Of a stretch of DNA of 64,000 nt, positions 46,801 through 58,800 are shown piece by piece; the first letter of the stretch is position 1, and each line of letters starts with the position of its first letter. A model generated the notes under the pieces. That model was not told where the DNA came from. It did no database searches and worked only from the letters and a program-made list of their open reading frames with translations. Source of the DNA: Certhia americana (taxonomy: Eukaryota > Chordata > Aves > Passeriformes > Certhiidae); assembly GCA_018697195.1 (NCBI GenBank), contig CM031857.1:55370683-55434682 (forward strand), in the 5' to 3' direction. A program made the translations under genes and the position numbers.

Positions 46801-49766
46801 AGATGATACTTCCAAGTGCTGGCTATTTACAGGAGGTTGTGACTTTGTGCAACACCTGTAAAGTCCACTGAAGCTTGGGAGTGAGGGCAGGGAGGTTTTG
46901 CTCCATGAGTAACTCCTCAGCTCAGCAGAACAGGCCAGGCTGTAAAATAATGCTAAATGAAAAATTACAGGGTGAATTTGGCCCCATAATCACACACAGA
47001 TGATTTGGTGCTTGAACAGAGTCAGCTGAATATAAACAAGTCTACAACGTGCCTCATTAATTGGAGCTATTTTTCTAGCAAGCCCCATGGAAATATGAAG
47101 TGGCTTCACTCTGCAATTTGCAATACAGTTCACTATTAAATGCAGTTCAGTTTAATTGTGGCAATGTGTCTCGTTTTGGAAGCTTTCACAGCCACCATGT
47201 AAAAATAGCAGAAGATGGCAGAAGCCAATTCCCTGGCACAGATGTCCTGCTCCATTTGCTGCATGCTCTTAGAGCAGACAGGTGTGCTGGGTGAACCTGA
47301 GCTGCAAAGCACAGTAATGCTGATGGCGGTGAGAGGCATTTCAGGACAAGTGGCTTTTCCTCTACCAGTGGTACCACATAGGGTAGGATGTCACAGGTTT
47401 TGGCTGTCTGAGCAGCCTGACCTTCACCCAGCTTTGTCTTTCTATCCATAACCACAGTGACAGACCCATACATTTTCACACAGATATTGTGCCTAATGTT
47501 GATCATATCCGGCTGTTTTATGCTCTGATCCCATGACCTGCCAAGGATGAGATCATGCTGGGCTGCCATTTATCAAATGCTCACATCAGCCTCTCTTTGG
47601 CCATGTGTTGTCAGAGCAATGAAACAAGAACAGAATTTCTAACCTTGACACACCAGGGCTTAAGATACCAATGTAAAACATTTTTCCCTAATTGGGGTGA
47701 TAAAGCCTTCTCTCTGAATGTGTGGTTTACTTTAATCTGTGTGCTTTAGGTTGAACAGAAACCTGTGAGTAAGTGAAGGCCAAAGCTGATTAGGAGCCAG
47801 GTAAGTATGTCAAGCCCAGAGCTCTTTGTTTCAATGGCAGAATATAGCCACTGCATCCACAGCCATAAAAGTCTATTGCCTGAGACAACAAAAACTGACT
47901 ATTCGACTGGTTTGGTTTGTCAATCACACTGCACAGATCAGGGTTTTCAGCTGTCTGAATACGACCAAAAAGGGATCATCCAATCTGTCTGAAGAGTTCT
48001 GAACATGCTGCTGGTAGGTGACACGTGGCCAAAAAGAATTAATGGTAACATGGTTTTGGGAGAATGAAAATAGCTGTCAAATATGTATCCAGCGTCTCTT
48101 TCATCCTTGCAGCCACTGCTAGTGGTGCACAATCACTGTGCTGCGCCTGATATAGCTTCTGGTTACTGTGGAGCCTGTGAGAGATAATGAAGTTGTGGCT
48201 TTACTCACTGCCATGAGGAGATCAGGTCTCATACACGGGGGAAGCAGCAGTGTAGAACTATCTGAAGCAGAAGGAGCCCAGAAGCCTTTTCTGTACAAGT
48301 AGAATTCAGAGACGACCCACAAACCTGGTACCACATGCAGCAGGGATCTTCCCCAGCCCATTGTCCAGTTTTGCCCCAGTGGAACAGACTTGTCTCTTCA
48401 CCAAGACCTTCTGACTCCTGTCTCTGCACACGTGAGCAGCCCCTCTGGGAGAATGTCAGACCAATTTCACAGTGCCTATTTTTCAGGGGCATGTACTGTG
48501 ATGACACATGTCACCCAGTGTCATCTGCGGCTGAAAAAATATAGCATTCAGGAGTAAACACTTGGCAGAAACAACAGCACAGGCTCAAATTTAGACAGCA
48601 GTAATTTATGCTGTGCAGACCCTGGCTTGCTGGAAGGGGGCACGCTCTCTGGAAGGCAGGCAGGAAAATGTGTTGCTAATTTTACTAGACAACTTCTGCC
48701 CTCCCCTCCTTTTCCTTTTGTAGTTGCCAGCCTTCCTGGTTATTCTCAAAATAGAAACATCTGACGCCTTGTTTAACTTATTCTGGGGCCTGCAGGCAGG
48801 AGGAGGAGGGGGTAAATCCCCTCTCCACACTGTGTCCGTCAGACTACTCTGCAGGGAATTGCATCCCGGTTTGCCACCTGCTGCCAGTTTCACACTTCCT
48901 CCCCGTGCTCCTTTTCCTGCCCCAACTTTGTGATGGCCTGGGGACTCCCCTGCCATTGTCCTGCTGTCTCACATCACTCTATGACACCTCCTGTGTGGCA
49001 GCATGGTGTGCAGGCATGATGCAGGTGACAAGTGGCACATAACGGGGACACTGGTCTGCCACGCAGGCAGGGCACCTGCTCCTGCAGCGGGGAGAGAAGC
49101 TGGGCATGGAGAAGGATATTTCAGTGTGGTTCAAACAGAGCTCTCCTTGCATTTCAATGAGCCCATTATTGTTGCCTGCTTGCTCACAGTTAATCCCCCC
49201 ATGTGGTATTAGCTCCAAGAGGGGTGACTCGGTCGTCCTGCAGTGCTACTGAACACACTGAGCTAGCTGTGAGAAGGGCAGATTGTGCCTCCAAAGAGAG
49301 TGCTTCCCAATCCTCATACAATGATCCCCGTGTAAGATTGCAGTTCTCCTTATTTCTCCCTCCCATGGGGGATTGCCTTTCCCCCAGATACAGCTGAGAA
49401 ATCGAGTTTGAACTGTGGGGATTTTTCTGAAGGAGATACGTGGAGAAAACCTACTGGAGGCTTCATGAGACATCCTGAACAGGGCAGATTTGTTTGGCTC
49501 CTTTCTCTGGGGAAGATGCAGACAGTACTCAGAGGCAATGGAGCCTTCATTGGTGGAGGGCCTGTGTGCTCTTTGTGGGCTCAAAGCAGCAGAGCACCCC
49601 ATCCCAGAGGAGATAGGAGTACAGAAACAGAGGACTGCGAGTCCATGCCTGCCTCCCCTGTAATCACATTGCAGCTGCATCTGCCCAATCCCATTCATTT
49701 GTCCCAAGGACAACCACAGGACAGTTCTCCAGAGAGGATGCCCTGCTCCATGTGATCTGGATAGGG

Positions 49767-49807
49767 TTTTTTTGTTTTGTTTTGGTTTGGTTTTTTGGGT
49801 TTTTTTA
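49767..49807 (+). repeat. T/G-rich low-complexity run
   Basis: Alternating T runs with single or paired G (TTTTGTTTTG, GGTTTGG, GGGTTTTTTT). Similar runs occur near 24050 and 55800; such runs are frequent in songbird genomes. Confidence 0.85.
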
Positions 49808-52299
49808 AGGAGTTGTAATGCAGCCAGGATGTCATTGGGCTAAATCCCATCCCAGCCAAGTATTATACAATTATCTAGTCCTTGTTACCCTGCCAGCTCA
49901 AAAGTTGTCCCATCTTTTAAAAATCTCAATTACAAAGCAATGAGCAACGTAATGGAGCATGGAAAATACCAGTGAAAAACACATTCAGATGAAAAAGATA
50001 AGAAAACTTTCCTGGGAGAAACCTTTTGAACCCTGGAGGTATAAGAAATTTCTCTTCTTGATTTCTCTCTCTTTTTATGGTTTTAACGAGCAGTCCCCAG
50101 TTTAGTCTCAAGCTGCTCAGACCATGGAAATGTAGTCTCTTTATCTATGTTGAGCCTCTGTTTCTTTTCTCATGGCTTCGCAGAGGAACAAGATACAAAT
50201 ATTAAATCCAGTGCAACATACAAATTAATATTAATATAGAAATATTAATGGTGCCTCCATTCAGCTAAGGACAATCTCAGTTTTGCAAGAAGTAAGCAGG
50301 ATGTCTGCAATCTCAGGAATGTTTGTGCATTGTGATGCAGATCTATAAGGCATTTATATATGCTAAAGCTGAAGTGACCGACAGGCTTCCAACTATTTAA
50401 AATCCAAAGTAACATTAGAAATTTCTGTTTAGATAGATGTGACAACAGCAGAGGCATGTGAAAGGGCCATCCTAGCTTTCCTCCAGGACTGCAAACATAG
50501 TTTGGCCATCTGGCACCTGAGACTCAGAAGTTTAAATTGGATTTTAATAATACATTGCACTGTCTGATACCAAAGGAAACTCACTCTACTTACATCTTAA
50601 AAACTGCAGCCTGTGCTGAATCCCAAAGCATGGAGGGAATCTGCAGTTTCTTTTCAAAAGGGTGTCAAGCACTTTGCTATGAAGAAGAAAACCCAACCCC
50701 ACAATAAAAGTAAATTACTTGAGCTTGTCGTTTCTGTTTTATAAAGGAAGTGGCAATTGGGTGACAGGTGTGTAAATTCCCCAGCAATACTGCTGAACAC
50801 AAAGCACATACCGATTTGAGTCTGTTCTTGGAAATCCTTTACTAACCCACCTCCTAGAAGGAAATGATCACACTAAACCCATCATTTCCTCATGAGCTCT
50901 GAAAAGTTGGGGGCTTTCCTTGTTTGCTTCTCCAGAGAAACTGAAAGGTTTGGAGATTGAAAAGCTAATGATGGCTCTTAAAACAAACTGACTTTTAAAA
51001 TTAGAGACTAATACAAGAGACAGGAGAATGATGGTAGTTAGCAAGGTTTGACACTCACTCCTTCCAAACTTGGTATTCCAGCTTTTAACAGCTGTAAATC
51101 ATTTCCTGCTCTGACGTTGGGTGGATCCCAGTGCAGCTTGCATGGCTCCCTTTCACTCCTTCCTGCTATTACCTGTGTAAAAGCTCCAGTTCCTAAATAG
51201 CTGGGGTGAGTTATTAATCACATGTGCTCTTCAACTAGCCACCACATGGTTTTCACCTTCCAAGCTGGAACCAGCTCAATTTTTTTCCTTCAGGATGAAA
51301 AATATGTCTGGATGCAGGCATGTGGGTTTCTCTGCATTTCATAGTGTGTTTGATAAAGAAGTCTAAAAAAAAGTGTTTCTGCCAATCTCTGCCCACCTTT
51401 GTACTCCGCCCTTGTTGCAGCTTGAATTGCAAAGACCACAATAATGCATGTTATTTTTAGTAAGTCTCCCCAGAGCTCCCTGCAAGGGTGGGAGCTCTAC
51501 CTGCCCACCACCACCTCAGGTGACAAGTGATCCTCAAAGACTGTTTTGGGACAAGGGGCACCTGGTCTGAAATCTGAGCCAAAAAATGTGTGCCTAACAG
51601 GAGGGATGGAGGTGGATGGGCTCTGAGACAAGGGCCATGTTGTCTGAACACAGAGGTGGCTGCAGGTGATCATCCCCAATCCATATGTAGAGCCAATCCC
51701 ATCTTCACTGGCCTGCAGACATTGCCTCTGGATGTCTGTGTGTGTTGAGAAGTGGTGAAATGCAGTGAGTAGCTGCACAATAAAAACCTTGTCATGGAGA
51801 AAACCATTGCCCAAAAGATCTGCAGTTAAGTTGGAGAGACATCAGCCCTTGTTTTATCCCTGCTTGGGGAGCCTCAGCCCTACTCTGCACTGTCAGATTT
51901 GGCATCACCAAACTCTTGGTGCATCTGGTCTGCAGTTGGATCAGCCAGCCTTTGTGCTGCTAGGCAAGAACTTCAGACTCATTGTTGACACAGCCCTATG
52001 GGGCATTACCATCCTTCCCAAATTTACACTCCAGGAGAGGTGAACCAGTTACCTGTTTCCCTGGAAATTACGCACTGCTTGTCTTTGTCCTGCTAACAGC
52101 CCCTCTTCTCCATCAGCAGTTACCTTCTGGAGCTGGTCCATCTGCTATCTATCGAGCACACAGCTCTTGGGATTATAAAAAATTATTTTTGTGTTTGTCT
52201 CTGTTGACCGGCTGTTTTTCTGCTGATCTGAGAATGTAAAGTTTTGTTTTCCCTAGCCAGAGATCTTGAAAAGGAAAGGCTGTGAGTTATCTCTTCTTG

Positions 52300-52860
52300 T
52301 GTTTTCTTCATTGTTTATTATTTCTTATCATTACATTCTGTTCCTGACCAGCAGAGCTCTTCATTGCAGGTCAGTTCAAAGCACAAACCTCAAAAGACCC
52401 GAATACCAAATTCCAAAACTCAAATGCTAAATGGTAAATGCCCAACTACTCCCACCCTCAGGGTGGTGTGGATATTTATACTACAATCCACATAATCAGT
52501 ATTTATAATACTGCTCCAATAACTATCATCTATGTTAGAAGGTTAGACTCTACTCTAAACCAACTATAATGTGCCACCTCACTGCAGAAGATGGAGGCAC
52601 AGAAGAAGAAGAAAGAAACCCAAAAGCTATGTGCTTCCTCCATCTGGCCTTCACTTGTTTGCCATCCTAAAAACCCCATATATATAAAATTCTCATGCTG
52701 CGATGAAACTACACACTATTCTATTATCTAATACACACTCTTGAAAACTCTGCTTCATTCCAGAGCTTAAAAGTCCTTTATCCATGAACAAAGGTTAAAA
52801 ACACTGTTTGTCAGAGATTCTAAAATCTCTTAAACATGTAAAGAGATATTTCTCATAATT
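52300..52860 (-). mobile_element. Probable LTR-retroelement LTR fragment
   Basis: Read on the minus strand, this block has features I associate with songbird endogenous-retrovirus LTRs: a conserved-looking middle with GCCTCCATCTTCTGCAGTGA and TTTTAGGATGGCAAAC, a TATATATATGG stretch, the hairpin-like CCACCCTGAGGGTGG, and an AATAAA near the far end at about 52313-52318. No coding region of a retrovirus is attached, so it would be a solitary LTR or a piece. Identification rests on memory of repeat style; ends and target-site duplication are not determined. Confidence 0.42.
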
Positions 52861-53604
52861 CCAGACTCCAACACACAGCTGCAGCAAGCTGCATCTGCAG
52901 CACATCTGAAGGCAGGGATGGAGTGCTCCTACCACATTTCTAAGACTGGCATTCTGATTCCCTTGAACCCAGACTTTGGCTTCATGCAGTGACCTCTCTG
53001 AAATGCTGCCTTTCCCAGGACATGCCCCTGCTCTGCAGGGAAAGGGTCTCTGGTCCATCTTATGCACAAGGGCACCATAATTCCTGGCAGGTGTCTGCCC
53101 CCCTGCCATTGGTGGGGACCTTCAGTGATGGAGAATCCACAGCTTTCTTGGTCTTCTCCAGTGTTACCTTATATTCACTTTCGAAAGCCTTCAATTCCCT
53201 TTGGTCTGATTTCTCACTTTTACCATTAAATAATTTCCTACTAGACCTGACTGACCTTCTCTGAATACCCTTTTGTCCCATCCATCTTACAGGTTGTCTT
53301 TGGTGTACTCTTGGCCACACTGTGCAGTTCAGTCCCACTGATGGTTTTGAGAGAAGACCATCAAGTGAAACACTGCAGAATTACCTTGTGTTTCCACACT
53401 GGGACACATGTTCACATGTCCAGTACAAGACTTACCTTTTCTACAGCAACAAGATATTCTTCATTATATATTTAGCCTGTAGCCCACTTCCCCAAAACCC
53501 CTCCTGACCTGAAAATTCCCTGGTATGATTGTGCAAAGGTGTTTCTTGCTGTGCAATGAAGAATTTTGTATTTGACCAGTCAAATCTAAGTCAGGATATT
53601 TCTT

Positions 53605-53606
<2 letters not shown>

Positions 53607-53634
<28 letters not shown>
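53607..53634 (+). repeat. Poly(T) run, 28 bases
   Basis: Uninterrupted T between TTTCTTAA and AAATTCTTAG. Confidence 0.95.
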
Positions 53635-53639
<5 letters not shown>

Positions 53640-55594
53640 CTTAGTCCATGAATTAACCTTCATGTATTCTCTTCTAACTTCACGTCACTAGCAAAAGTCC
53701 CTTCTTTTCTATTCCCAGATTGTTACTGAAAATGTGAAGTACCGTCAGACTTGGCACAGACCACTGCCTGAGCAACCTTTCAGCCTCTAAGATGAGGCTA
53801 TGGCACTGAGAACTGCTCTCCAGCTATGATTTCCTAGACACTTTTGCAACTACCTCAAATAATTTAATCTACACAGTACTTTTCCAAGTGTGAAAAGTTA
53901 AGATATGTGACATTTACTGATTCTTCCACTAAGTAGTCATGAAAAAAACATTAAATTGGTCTGACAGAACTTGATACAATTAGATCTGTTTGATTCATGC
54001 TGGCTGTTAATAATCTCCTTGTTTTCTCCCAAGCACTTTCAAAATTGTGTGTGATTTGTTCCAGGAGGGTTTATGGAGGTGACATTGACCAGTTGTTAGC
54101 TACCAGAGTTAATTCTGGAGTCCTGAAATCCATGGTACCCTGCCTCTGTCAGGAGTACTATGGGTAAAGATGTCCTGGATATTTTGAATTTTCTATGCAT
54201 TGTAAAATAAGAAGACCTTTTATATTTAATTAAAGCAAGTATCTTTCCTATCCACGCAGAAATTTGCTGTAAGTATTTTGCAGGCAGAATGGGACTGTTC
54301 AGCAGGAAATGCTAGAGCAGCCCTGGAAGCTGTGGCAGAGGTGAACTCACCTTCTGCTTAGGTGGAACTGAGCCCTGACTTGCTCACAGTGGGTCTCCTT
54401 GGAGCCACATGCCAGAGGAATAGGGTGCCAGGCTTCTTGGAAGACAAACAGGAGCATTTTAGCTGCTCTGGGGGTTAGACAGTAATTGAAAGTTTCTGTT
54501 CAGTCTGATGGATTCTGGATGTCCAGAGCCACGGGGCTGGGGTCAGGCTCAGACTCTTTCTTGCCTACCTTGCACACAGTTGTCATGTACTCCTAAGGGA
54601 CTGCATCTGTTCATAAAAAAAGGAGGGTCGACAAATATAGGCCTTGAGAGAAAAAAACCCCAAAACCTTTATATCTGAATAATTATTGCAAACGAGTTGT
54701 GTAGGTGTGTAGACACAAGGAGTAATCTCATGGCTGCCTCCAGCACAGCAGGACGCTCTGAGAGTCATCCCAACTTTGCCCCAACAGCTTGGCCTGCAAA
54801 AAAAAAATAGTCCTCCACTAAGGAAGTGCTACCTCCACTATTTCCCTTATTTGCTGACCTAAGAATGTGTTTCAGGTCCTTGAACAAGGCAGGAAGTACC
54901 CTGGCTGAGTAAATTGCTCCCCAGTTTGTTGCTCCTTTTACAGCACTCACAAACACCCAGTGTGGTCCAGCTTTTCATTCCTGATCTTTTTCCACACCAA
55001 GCCTAGACACACTTACTTTTTAAAAAAAATTTTTCTATGGCATGGTGTGTTTGTTCCTATATATTTTTTTTCAGAGGATCACTGCTTCAATACCATGAAA
55101 GGGTCTGTGCAATCCAGCCATGACAGTTGCCTTCAGCTGCTGCTGAAACTATGTATGGAATCCAAAAATAAGTAAAACTTCCAAGTTCCAAGGATAGATC
55201 TAGTTTATTGGGATTTCTAAAAGCCATGAAAGAGGAGCAGGCTGGCTGGAGCTGAACCCCCACCAGTCTCCTGTCTTGTGGCAGGATGCACTGAGCTCTG
55301 ACCTTTCAACATGAGCACAAGGGGAGCTGCTCCCTCGGCAGTGGGAACCCTGTGGCTGGTGATTTCAGAGGCAGATCTGGTTTCTGCTGTGCCAGATGCC
55401 AGGTTCTGATAAGCCAGGCAATGTCCTCAGCATGTGCCTTCTGGTTAGGATCTGGGGGACCTGGAGAGATCATGCCTGAACTAGGAAAACAGTTCTGTTC
55501 TCACTTCAGAGGTTCCAGTACACCAGCATGTAGGAGAGCTCATTCCTGCTCAACAGAGTGGGCTTTTAATCAAAATTTTAAAAACTAAAATTAA

Positions 55595-55625
55595 AAAAAA
55601 AAAAAAAAAGAAAGAAAAAAAAAAG
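55595..55625 (+). repeat. A-rich run
   Basis: Long A run with two G interruptions (AAAGAAAGAAAA). Confidence 0.9.
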
Positions 55626-55799
55626 GCAAGTGAGCCACAGTTTTGCTTCTATGATGACTTAAACTACTCAATCTGAGGCCCATGTGCTGAATTTCCAAAC
55701 ACTCTTTATAGGCAATTTCCCTTCCCCTTCTCACATCCTCAAGAAAAGTCTGATTTTCATAACCACTTTATTTGGGGGTTTTCTTACTCTCTCTTCAGT

Positions 55800-55858
55800 T
55801 TTGTTGTTTTGGTTTTTTTGGGTTTTTTTTGTTTGTTTGTTTGTTTGTTGGTTTTTTT
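55800..55858 (+). repeat. T/G-rich run with (GTTT)n
   Basis: T runs with G, including four to five GTTT units at about 55830-55848. Confidence 0.9.
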
Positions 55859-58800
55859 GCCATGTAAGGTATTTTAGATCAGACTTACAAAAACCACTAA
55901 GGAATATGATTGTGTTCATCCAAAAGTTATTTTTATTACAGGATAATTTGCCTAATGAAAGTTTAATTGTATTTCAGACAACTGTATGACATTGTGGTGC
56001 ATTATTCTCGTACCTCATAGATTGTGCTATTAAAAAAATGCAGCTGATACAGAGTGATATGGGAGGATGCCAGCTGGATTCAGATAATTTAATCATATTA
56101 TTCTGGCTTGAAATCTTTTCATTGGTTAGTTATAAAAATTCCTATTAATTTTAGGGCATTCCTACTTACTTTTGAGGGCTCTAACAGCATTATCTTGAAA
56201 CCTCAGAAATTATTTGAGAAAAAAGAGATATTTCATACTCTTGTTCTTTGTTTTCCTCTAGTAATTTTTTTCTGATGTTTCAGCTTGTGTAACTTTGGGA
56301 TGGGTGTTGAATAGTTTCTGAGAGTATGTGAGTGAACTTTATTTTAAAGGCCGGTGTCCACATATCCAAAATCTCCTGCCTTTACATATTTCAATGTCTT
56401 AATTCCATTTTTGTACACAGTCCTTTATACAGTTTTGAAATTTGGAAATTTGTTGCTTGAATAATAGACATGCAGCTGCAAAATCCTGTAAAACATTAGT
56501 TTTTTTTACAAATTTACAAATTCAGTTTTCTCCCCACATTGATACACTGGGGTGGATCATAACTGCTCCTGGGTGGGCAACACTTGAGTGGAAGAAAAAA
56601 GCGACTTCTAATAGTGGGTACCAAAAGAAGAAAGAGGAATAAATAACTGAAGCCCAACTGACTACACATTTCTGGGGAAAAATGCCCACCAGAAGGACAT
56701 CAGATAACAGAGCACTCTGCCTAGCGAGGCAATTATGATTCAAACAGGAGATGACTTCATGGCAAGATGAGATAAACTCTACTGAAGTACAATGCTGGCA
56801 GCATGGTGGCACGGGAGGAAAGTGAGGCTCTAAGTGCCCCAGCCTGGTGTCCAGTGATCTGCTTCCCTTCCCAGCACTTCTCCATTGCCTTCAACCTCTC
56901 CTGTTCCCAGGGGACACATGGGCAGGAGGCTGGCTGGGCGCCCACTGCATTTCACAAGAAGGAACCAGGGCCAAGATAACCACCTAATAAACCCAAAATC
57001 AACCCTGATTTGGACATGGGACAGACGGATGCACCAAATAAGGACAGCCAGGGTCTGATTTCCAAGGGTTTGAGCTTATCTGAGCCTACTTGCTCGCTTC
57101 TTATCGAGTGGGGATGTATCTGGTGCTTGTGCTGGTGCCAGTCCTGGCTGGCTTTTTTTCAGCTTCTCATCACAGAAAAAAGGGAACTTCTGCTGTGTTT
57201 AAAGAGCAGGGGTGGGAAGAAAACCCCACTGACAGCATATGCCTTATGACAGCACTAGCACATTCATTGTGAAAGTGATGGGCAGCTAATGATGTCAGTG
57301 TAGGAAAAAACCCAAAGCATGTTTGTTTTCTTTTTTCTCTCAAAAGCTCTGGCCTGAGAAGGGGCTGCAGAAACAATCACTGCCTGGGAAATCAGGGCAG
57401 TATTTAAAAAAAAAAAAAGAAAGAGGTGGGGGAGAAAGGAGGATATATAAATAGTGCCAGCTGGATGTGAAATCAATCTGGCATTTCAAAATAATGAAAA
57501 TATTTCTTTCCCATTCATTTGGTCTGGCATGTAACATCAGCGCTGATGCCACATTGTTATTCAGAGTTAGCATGCTGGAAAGGAGACACCAGCAGAGACC
57601 CAATTGCTGCTCAGCCCCCCCCCAACTTTTATGGGACAGTACTGCAGATACAGCACCACAGGGAAGGGTGTTCCAAGCAGGATCACTCCCCAGATCCAGG
57701 GCAGCAGATGGAAAGGGGTCCTCAAGTAAAAAAAACCCAACTTTGCAATTTGCATGATCAGTCACAGAAAAAAGGGAGGAGCAGCTGCAGCTGAGATAGA
57801 GGGCTGATGGCAATGGCACAAACTTTTCCATGTAAAATCTTGCATTATTTGAGTCAGGCCTCATTCATTCAGTAAGCATTTTAGGTCTGAGCTTCCTATA
57901 CACAGAAGATGAGAAAAATCTCCCCAAAATGTACGGCACAGCCTTGTGTCAGGATCTTTTGGCTGTTCTGAGCATCCCAATTTGCAACAGGAGGATTCAA
58001 CTCTTTCAGTCTTCTCTAGCTGACCCTTGTTCCAAGCCACCTCTCTTGGAGTTATGCTGCCACTGCTAAGTGCTGTCAAAACAACAAGGAAAAGCAACTT
58101 TCACTTCTCTGTGCTATGGACACATACACACCTGCTCCCCTATTCTTCAGCCAAGTCTGGGAGCTGTGGGATCAAAGAACCATTCCAGTGAAGGATGCAC
58201 CTTGTTGAGCAAGTAAACCTGGAAATGTTGAGCAGGGAGATACATTTCACACTTTGCTTTAATGCCTTGGAGTCTGCTCTGTGGTTAAGATGAGCCAGAG
58301 ATGCTGGAGAGCCAGAAAAGCCAGAAATGTGGGAGAACACAGGGGTGCAGGCTGTTCCTGCACTAGGTCAGGTGTCACTGAGATTTTCAGGATCAGGTGG
58401 CACCTCCCCATCTGGGGAGACGCCACATGCTCAGCCCCTTGGACCCTTCCCTCCACCCCTGGTCTGGAGCTGACATTGTCACTGTTTTCTTTAAAACAAG
58501 ACACGCCAAAAGCTGTGTGTCACACATTCCAATTTTCAACTGGAATGGACATAGCAAGGGAAGACTTCAGATGTACCTGGACAAGAAACAGAGGGACACT
58601 GCTGAAGAAGAAGGACCAAAAACAAATTGGGAAAAGCAAAGGAGTCTCTATGGGTTGATTTAAAAAGGAAATTGCTATAAATCAAGCTGAGTTAGACCCT
58701 GCAAGCACAGCAAGAAGCTAAGTTCTTTCTGTGGTATAAACAGAAAACAGGCAAGAGGTGAGCAATGAGGCAGTGAGGAAAGAGGCAGGGGATATTTAGA

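Larger units (their letters stand above)
43521..52290. other. Intergenic, no gene seen
   Basis: Contains a short (CA)n at about 43800-43817 and a T/G-rich run at about 49767-49807. The longest open frame (49246-49713, minus, 155 codons) has no recognised motif and I do not call it a gene. Confidence 0.7.

Noticed and set aside
49246..49713. 155-codon minus-strand frame in the desert.
   Set aside because: No known motif, and overlapping frames of similar length occur on both strands, which indicates low stop density rather than coding. Testing: conservation of frame in another bird.
57340..57864. 174-codon minus-strand frame, the longest in the desert.
   Set aside because: Includes a poly-Phe stretch from an A run and no domain. 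The opposite strand also has 90-codon frames, again pointing to chance.
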